Below are positions 61,401 through 64,000 of a stretch of 64,000 bases of DNA, in pieces; position 1 is the first letter of the stretch, and every line of letters starts with the position of its first letter. The stretch lies in NCBI RefSeq assembly GCF_018638295.1, contig NZ_JABTTS010000026.1:1-64000 (forward strand), given 5' to 3'. The notes below the pieces were generated by a model that was given only the letters and a program-made list of their open reading frames with translations, was not told where the DNA came from and did not search any database. The stretch is from Streptomyces sp. CHD11. Lineage in GTDB: Bacteria > Actinomycetota > Actinomycetes > Streptomycetales > Streptomycetaceae. A program made the translations under genes and the position numbers.

Positions 61401-62247
61401 CCGGATGGGCATGTACGGCCACTCCAACCAGGTCGCCCACCACGCCCTGTACATGTACGACGCGGCCGGGCAGCCCTGGAAGACGCAGTCGAACGTGCGC
61501 GAGGTGCTCTCCCGCCTCTACACCGGCAGCGACATCGGCCAGGGCTACCACGGTGACGAGGACAACGGCGAGCAGTCGGCCTGGTACCTGTTCTCCTCGC
61601 TCGGCTTCTACCCGCTGGTCATGGGCAGCGGCGAGTACGCCATCGGCTCCCCGCTGTTCAAGAAGATGACCGTGCACCTGGAGAACGGCCGCGATCTGGT
61701 CGTCAAGGCGCCGAAGAACAGCGCGAAGAACGTGTACGTGCAGGGGCTGAAGGTCAACGGCAAGCGCTGGACGTCCACTTCGCTGCCGCACTCGGTGATC
61801 GCCCGGGGCGGGGTCCTGGAGTTCGACATGGGCCCGCGTCCGTCGTCGTGGGGCACGGGCAAGAACGCGGCGCCCGTCTCGATCACCCGGGACGACGAGG
61901 TGCCCACGCCTCGCCAGGACGCGCTCGAGGGCGGGGGCGAACTGTTCGACAACACGTCGGAGACCGGGGCCACGGTGTCCACCGTGGAGCTTCCCGTCAC
62001 CGGGGACACCGAGGCGGTGCAGTACACGCTGACGTCCGGGGACCACACCGAGGCGCCGACGGGCTGGACGCTGCAGGGGTCCGTCGACGGGGAGACATGG
62101 ACGGACCTGGACCGGCGGACGGACGAGACCTTCCGCTGGGACCGCCAGACCCGCGCCTTCTCGGTGGACCGACCGAAGGCCTACGGCCACTACCGGCTGG
62201 TGCTGACCGGCGAGGCCACGCTGACGGAGGTGGAACTGCTGAGCTGA
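58435..62247 (+). CDS. Secreted GH92 alpha-mannosidase with discoidin-like domains
   Basis: The 1270-residue protein has a signal peptide (first roughly 32 residues) and an N-terminal F5/8-type (discoidin) module (about 90-215: LFDGESATKWLTFA, WIEFDLDEPTEIVTYALTSA). A GH92 N-domain and (alpha/alpha)6 catalytic domain (about 400-1140) follow, with FWDTYRTTWP, MYGHSNQVAHHALYMY and the catalytic GYHGDEDNGEQSAWYLFS. A second, shorter discoidin-like module is at the C-terminus. GH92 enzymes are Ca-dependent exo-alpha-mannosidases acting on N-glycans and mannans. It is divergent from ngcE and followed by a perfect palindromic terminator. Confidence 0.93.
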   Translation: MQPRVRHRWGTAVVATTAFALAAGSQGVAVALPTAPKKADREFASSFEAGQPAPDWLNTVDTTRGGAKRASGVDGGFTSGIPGNVTHRVTDVRASGENTGGKEVKGNLFDGESATKWLTFAPTGWIEFDLDEPTEIVTYALTSANDHDERDPVDWTLEGSADGEDWQTLDTRSGESFAERFETKTYDLAEPAKFRHWRVEFTRNKGADDALQLAEIQLSTGIADPIPQDMLSLVDRGPAGSPTAKADAGFTGKRALRYAGRHTTEGRAYSYNKVFDVHVKVDRRTELSYKIFPSMADRDLDYDATNVSVDLAFTDGTHLSDLRATDQHGFPLSPRGQGDSKVLYVNQWNSVRSAIGSVAAGKTVDRILVAYDSPKGPAKFRGWLDDVELKRVAPERPKAHLSDYAVTTRGTNSSGSFSRGNTFPATAVPHGFNFWTPVTNARSTSWLYDYASGNNDDNLPTVQAFSASHEPSPWMGDRQTFQVMPSVASGTPDLGREARELAFRHENETARPYYYGVRFENGLKAEMTPTDHAAMMRFTFPGDDASVLFDNAGDENVPERGGLTLDKDNGTFTGYSDVKSGGSTGATRLFVYGKFDSRVTGGDSSGLKGHLRFDAGRDRTVTLRLATSLISVDQAKDNLRQELPERASFEKVKRDAQRQWDRILGKVEVEGATPDQLTTLYSSLYRLYLYPNSGHEKVDGKYRYASPFSKAEGPDTPTQTGAKIVDGKVYVNNGFWDTYRTTWPAYSFLTPSKAAELADGFVQHYKDGGWTSRWSSPGYADLMTGTSSDVAFADAYVKGVDLDAKTAYDAAVKNATVVPPSSGVGRKGMATSPFLGYTSVETHEGMSWALEGFLNDYGIAKMGEALHKRTGEKRYKEEAAYFLDRAQDYVNLFDSEAGFFQGRDLEGDWRVESSKYDPRIWGHDYTETNGWGYAFTAPQDSLGLANLYGGRKGLADKLDEYLSTPETAAPEFKGSYGGVIHEMIEARDVRMGMYGHSNQVAHHALYMYDAAGQPWKTQSNVREVLSRLYTGSDIGQGYHGDEDNGEQSAWYLFSSLGFYPLVMGSGEYAIGSPLFKKMTVHLENGRDLVVKAPKNSAKNVYVQGLKVNGKRWTSTSLPHSVIARGGVLEFDMGPRPSSWGTGKNAAPVSITRDDEVPTPRQDALEGGGELFDNTSETGATVSTVELPVTGDTEAVQYTLTSGDHTEAPTGWTLQGSVDGETWTDLDRRTDETFRWDRQTRAFSVDRPKAYGHYRLVLTGEATLTEVELLS

Positions 62248-62268
62248 GCTGAGCCGACCTCCGCTCAC

Positions 62269-62302
62269 ACGGCGGGTCCGGGGCATGCCCCGGACCCGCC
62301 GT
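62269..62302 (+). terminator. GH92 terminator, perfect palindrome
   Basis: The 16-base arms 62269-62284 and 62287-62302 are exactly complementary around an AT centre, 21 bases after the GH92 stop. Confidence 0.85.
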
Positions 62303-62415
62303 TCTCGTATGTCTCCCCAGGCCGACAGGTATCTCTCCGGTCCCCCGTACACCAGAATGGGAGCGGTCCCGGAGCCCTCCGGGAGGCGCCTGCACGCGTG
62401 GGAGAGAGGGCGGGA

Positions 62416-63296
62416 ATGACGGACCCCGGGGACTACGACGCGGCCTGGCTGCCCTCCGGCGCGTTCCGCGCGGCCGGCAGCCGGCGCTCGCCGGTCCGCG
62501 CCGCGGGACCGCTCGCGGACACGGTGTACCGGGAACTGGCCGACGCCTGCGAGCGGTTCGGCGGGCAGGTCGTACGCGGCGGTGACGGGGACGCGGGCTG
62601 CCGCACGAGCGGCTGACCCGGGTGAACGCCGGGTACGCGCATCTGCTGACGGACAACCGCGGCCAGGGCGACCAGTACGGCTGCGGCGGCGACACCCCCG
62701 ATCCGCACGCCACCGCGCCCGGCGGCCCCGGCCCCGCCGGTACGCGGCCTGCTCGACCCGCGGGACTACCACTGCCGCCGCCTGATCACCGACGCGGTGC
62801 ACGCGGTGGCCGCCGTCCGCGCACTGCCGGGTGTGGACTCCTCCCGGGTCACGGCGGTGGGCAACAGCCAGGGCGGCGGACTCGCGCTGGCGGTGGCCGG
62901 CCTGGTGCCGGATGTGGCGGCCGTCCTGGTCACCGCGCCCCTCCTGTGCGGCATCCGGCGTGCCCTCGACCTCACGGTCGTGCCCCCGTACGGAGAGATC
63001 ACCGCCTACCTCTCGGTGCACCGGGACGCCGGGGAGGCCGCCCGCCGCACGCTGTCCTACGTCGAAGGCGTCTCCTTCGCCCGCCGCGCGCAGGCCCCGG
63101 CCCGCTTCGGGGTCGCCTGCGGGACACGGTCTGCCCGCCGAGCGGGGCGTACGCCGCGTTCAACCGGTACGCGGAACGGACGGCCGCGGACCCGGAGAAG
63201 GTGCTCCACGCCTACCCGTTCAACGGACACGAGGGCGGGGACGTGGTGCACGTACGGCGGCAACTGGACCGGCTGGAGCGGGTGCTGGGCCGCTGA
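62416..63296 (+). pseudogene. Decayed acetyl-xylan-esterase/CAH (AXE1)-like gene
   Basis: Three reading frames must be joined to recover the family. GLPHERLTRVNAGYAHLLTD and NRGQG (62600-62740) are followed, after a frameshift near 62745, by GLLDPRDYHCRRLITDAVHA and the nucleophile GNSQGGG. After another near 63115 come DTVCPPSGAYAAFNRYAE and YPFNGHEGGD (catalytic His) to the stop at 63296. This is the order of AXE1/cephalosporin-C deacetylase enzymes. The first frame, from the ATG at 62416, reads DYDAAWLPSGAFRAAG and has no AXE1 resemblance, so the 5' part is also lost or replaced. Sequencing error could explain one shift but not all. Confidence 0.7.
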
Positions 63297-63309
63297 AGGC
63301 GGGGGCGGT

Positions 63310-63783
63310 TCAGCCGGCCCTGCGGGACAGGGACGTCACATCGTCACCAGCGGAGTCGTGGACGGAGCCGGGGCCGTAGTCGGAGCCGGACCCGTGGACG
63401 GAACCGGACCCGTGGACGGAACCGGACCCGTGGACGGAGCCGGACTCGGGGCCGGGGACCGAGGTGCCGAACGCCGTGTTCCGCCCCGGATACCGGGGAC
63501 CGTGGTGGCTCGCGGGGCGCACCGTCACGTCCTCGCCGCGGTACGTCACTTCGACGCCCCACGCACTGCCGGACGCCTGGCCGGGCGGGAGGGTCCGGCC
63601 GGGCAACGGCGCCTCGGCGCCGCGGGTGACGGCCGCACCGGACGGGTGGCCGCTCCTGCTCACGAGCAGGCCGAGGGCCGGGACGGTGGCCAGCAGGAGG
63701 ACGAGCACGAGGAACAGGGCTCTGGTGCGGGTGGGGAGCAGGGGCCCGGGGGCCGCCTCCACCCCTGTTGCAGTCCTGGTCAT
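63310..63783 (-). CDS. Small membrane-anchored protein with Gly-Ser-Val-His repeats
   Basis: The 157-residue protein is not assigned to a family. A basic N-terminus is followed by one hydrophobic segment (ALFLVLVLLLATVPALGLLV, residues about 22-41), a possible signal anchor. The middle has one folded-looking stretch WGVEVTYRGEDVTVRP. The C-terminal part is a tandem repeat of GSVHGS units and a polar tail. AGGGCAGG lies upstream of the ATG. It is downstream of a promoter and a perfect CebR-type operator 100-160 bases away. It may be a truncated secreted protein. Confidence 0.5.
   Translation of the reverse strand: MTRTATGVEAAPGPLLPTRTRALFLVLVLLLATVPALGLLVSRSGHPSGAAVTRGAEAPLPGRTLPPGQASGSAWGVEVTYRGEDVTVRPASHHGPRYPGRNTAFGTSVPGPESGSVHGSGSVHGSGSVHGSGSDYGPGSVHDSAGDDVTSLSRRAG
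63364..63453. repeat. 18-bp tandem repeat, five units
   Basis: Five consecutive 18-base units (63364, 63382, 63400, 63418, 63436) follow the pattern GGANCCGGACCCGTGGAC; the middle three are nearly identical and the outer two diverged. In the minus-strand gene each encodes six residues of the GSVHGS type, so unit gain or loss keeps the frame. Confidence 0.85.
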
Positions 63784-63884
63784 GACACACCTGCCCTCGA
63801 CTGGTGGGTTGCCGGTGCCTTCAGGGGTGCGCGGGTCGGGCGGGGTGGCAGTGCGACCGTCGGCGGGTTCCGGTCCGCCGAGCG

Positions 63885-63898
63885 TGGGAGCGCTCCCA
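63885..63898. promoter_or_regulatory. CebR box
   Basis: TGGGAGCGCTCCCA is exactly the 14-base palindrome bound by CebR, the LacI-family repressor of cellobiose/cello-oligosaccharide use in Streptomyces. It lies just downstream of the -10 element of a minus-strand promoter. Confidence 0.8.
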
Positions 63899-63913
63899 CC
63901 CCGCCCCTGAGGG

Positions 63914-63942
63914 ACGGTAGCGCCGAGTGACGCTCTTGTAAA
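63914..63942 (-). promoter_or_regulatory. Minus-strand promoter under the CebR box
   Basis: TTTACA (63942-63937), a 17-base spacer, then TACCGT (63919-63914) fit a vegetative promoter reading towards the gene at 63783. The CebR box begins 15 bases past the -10 element, the same layout as the GH76 promoter and operator. Confidence 0.6.
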
Positions 63943-63973
63943 CGGGTGCCGCGCCGGAGAGTGCCCGCGCCGG

Positions 63974-64000
63974 TCAGTCGGGGGCGTCGAGCAGCCACTC
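63974..64000 (-). CDS. 3' end of a gene running off the window
   Basis: The minus strand ends EWLLDAPD-stop, with the stop at 63976-63974. Only eight codons are visible, so the product cannot be named. The short gap to the promoter and CebR box suggests the next transcription unit starts right after it. Confidence 0.4.
   Translation of the reverse strand, partial: EWLLDAPD

Noticed and set aside
58507..63021. A 1504-codon open frame antisense to the GH92 gene
   Set aside because: It is the antisense mirror expected at this G+C; its residue composition is Val/Arg/Gly-rich with no domain, and the GH92 frame explains the sequence.
1..64000. tRNA, rRNA, CRISPR arrays, insertion sequences, transposases or attachment sites
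   Set aside because: Nothing with tRNA cloverleaf ends, regularly spaced repeats, transposase motifs or flanking direct repeats was seen, including at the edges of the PKS cluster.

Overview
The window is chromosomal DNA of a Streptomyces or very close relative. The evidence is uniformly very high G+C with near-saturated GC at third codon positions, frequent GTG starts with purine-rich ribosome binding sites, Tat and lipoprotein signals, and the developmental regulator gene whiI with its sigma-WhiG promoter. Gene content and order (ngcEFG, rok7B7, xylFGH, dxs, amino-acid permease, then fadB/fadA, rnd, whiI, a DUF3000 gene, hemE, hemG-hemQ, a DUF692 gene) match, as I remember it, the S. coelicolor SCO6005-SCO6045 interval read backwards. 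This is therefore mostly conserved core chromosome with accessory insertions.

Layout. 0-10.6 kb is an accessory stretch of secreted and redox enzymes: a PhoX-like Tat protein, a FAD/Rieske oxidoreductase, a polysaccharide-deacetylase lipoprotein, a PTH2-like hydrolase, a GH76 mannanase behind a LacI-type operator, a neutral ceramidase, and two gene remnants. 10.9-31.8 kb is core: a DUF692/TIGR04222 pair, a secreted tripeptidyl-aminopeptidase-like enzyme, the coproporphyrin-dependent heme genes hemE, hemG and hemQ, a CoA-disulfide-reductase-like enzyme, a rhomboid protease, whiI, RNase D and the fadAB beta-oxidation pair. 32.2-45.7 kb is a biosynthetic cluster. 45.9-58 kb holds a permease, dxs, the xylose-type ABC operon xylFGH with the ROK regulator rok7B7, and the chitobiose/GlcNAc-type operon ngcEFG. 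58.4-64 kb holds a GH92 alpha-mannosidase, a decayed acetyl-xylan-esterase-like gene and a small membrane-protein gene behind a CebR-type operator.

The most notable system is the 32.2-45.7 kb cluster. A 2458-residue single-module, fully reducing type I PKS (KS-AT-DH-degenerate MT-ER-KR-ACP, no thioesterase) is divergent from six translationally coupled genes encoding an OleA-like thiolase, OleB-like alpha/beta hydrolase, OleC-like beta-lactone synthetase, OleD-like reductase, a stand-alone ACP and a FabF-like KAS II. I infer an iterative reducing PKS that makes an alkyl chain, which OleA joins head-to-head to a second acyl chain; OleD and OleC then turn the product into a beta-lactone, and OleB may decarboxylate it to an internal alkene. 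No regulator, exporter or resistance gene lies inside it.

Regulation can be read at several places: a sigma-WhiG promoter at whiI; a 13/16 match to the DasR element on the ngcE promoter; LacI-family operators at GH76, GH92 and the right-end gene (the last a perfect CebR box); probable leaderless promoters at several genes; and long, often perfect palindromic terminators between convergent genes.
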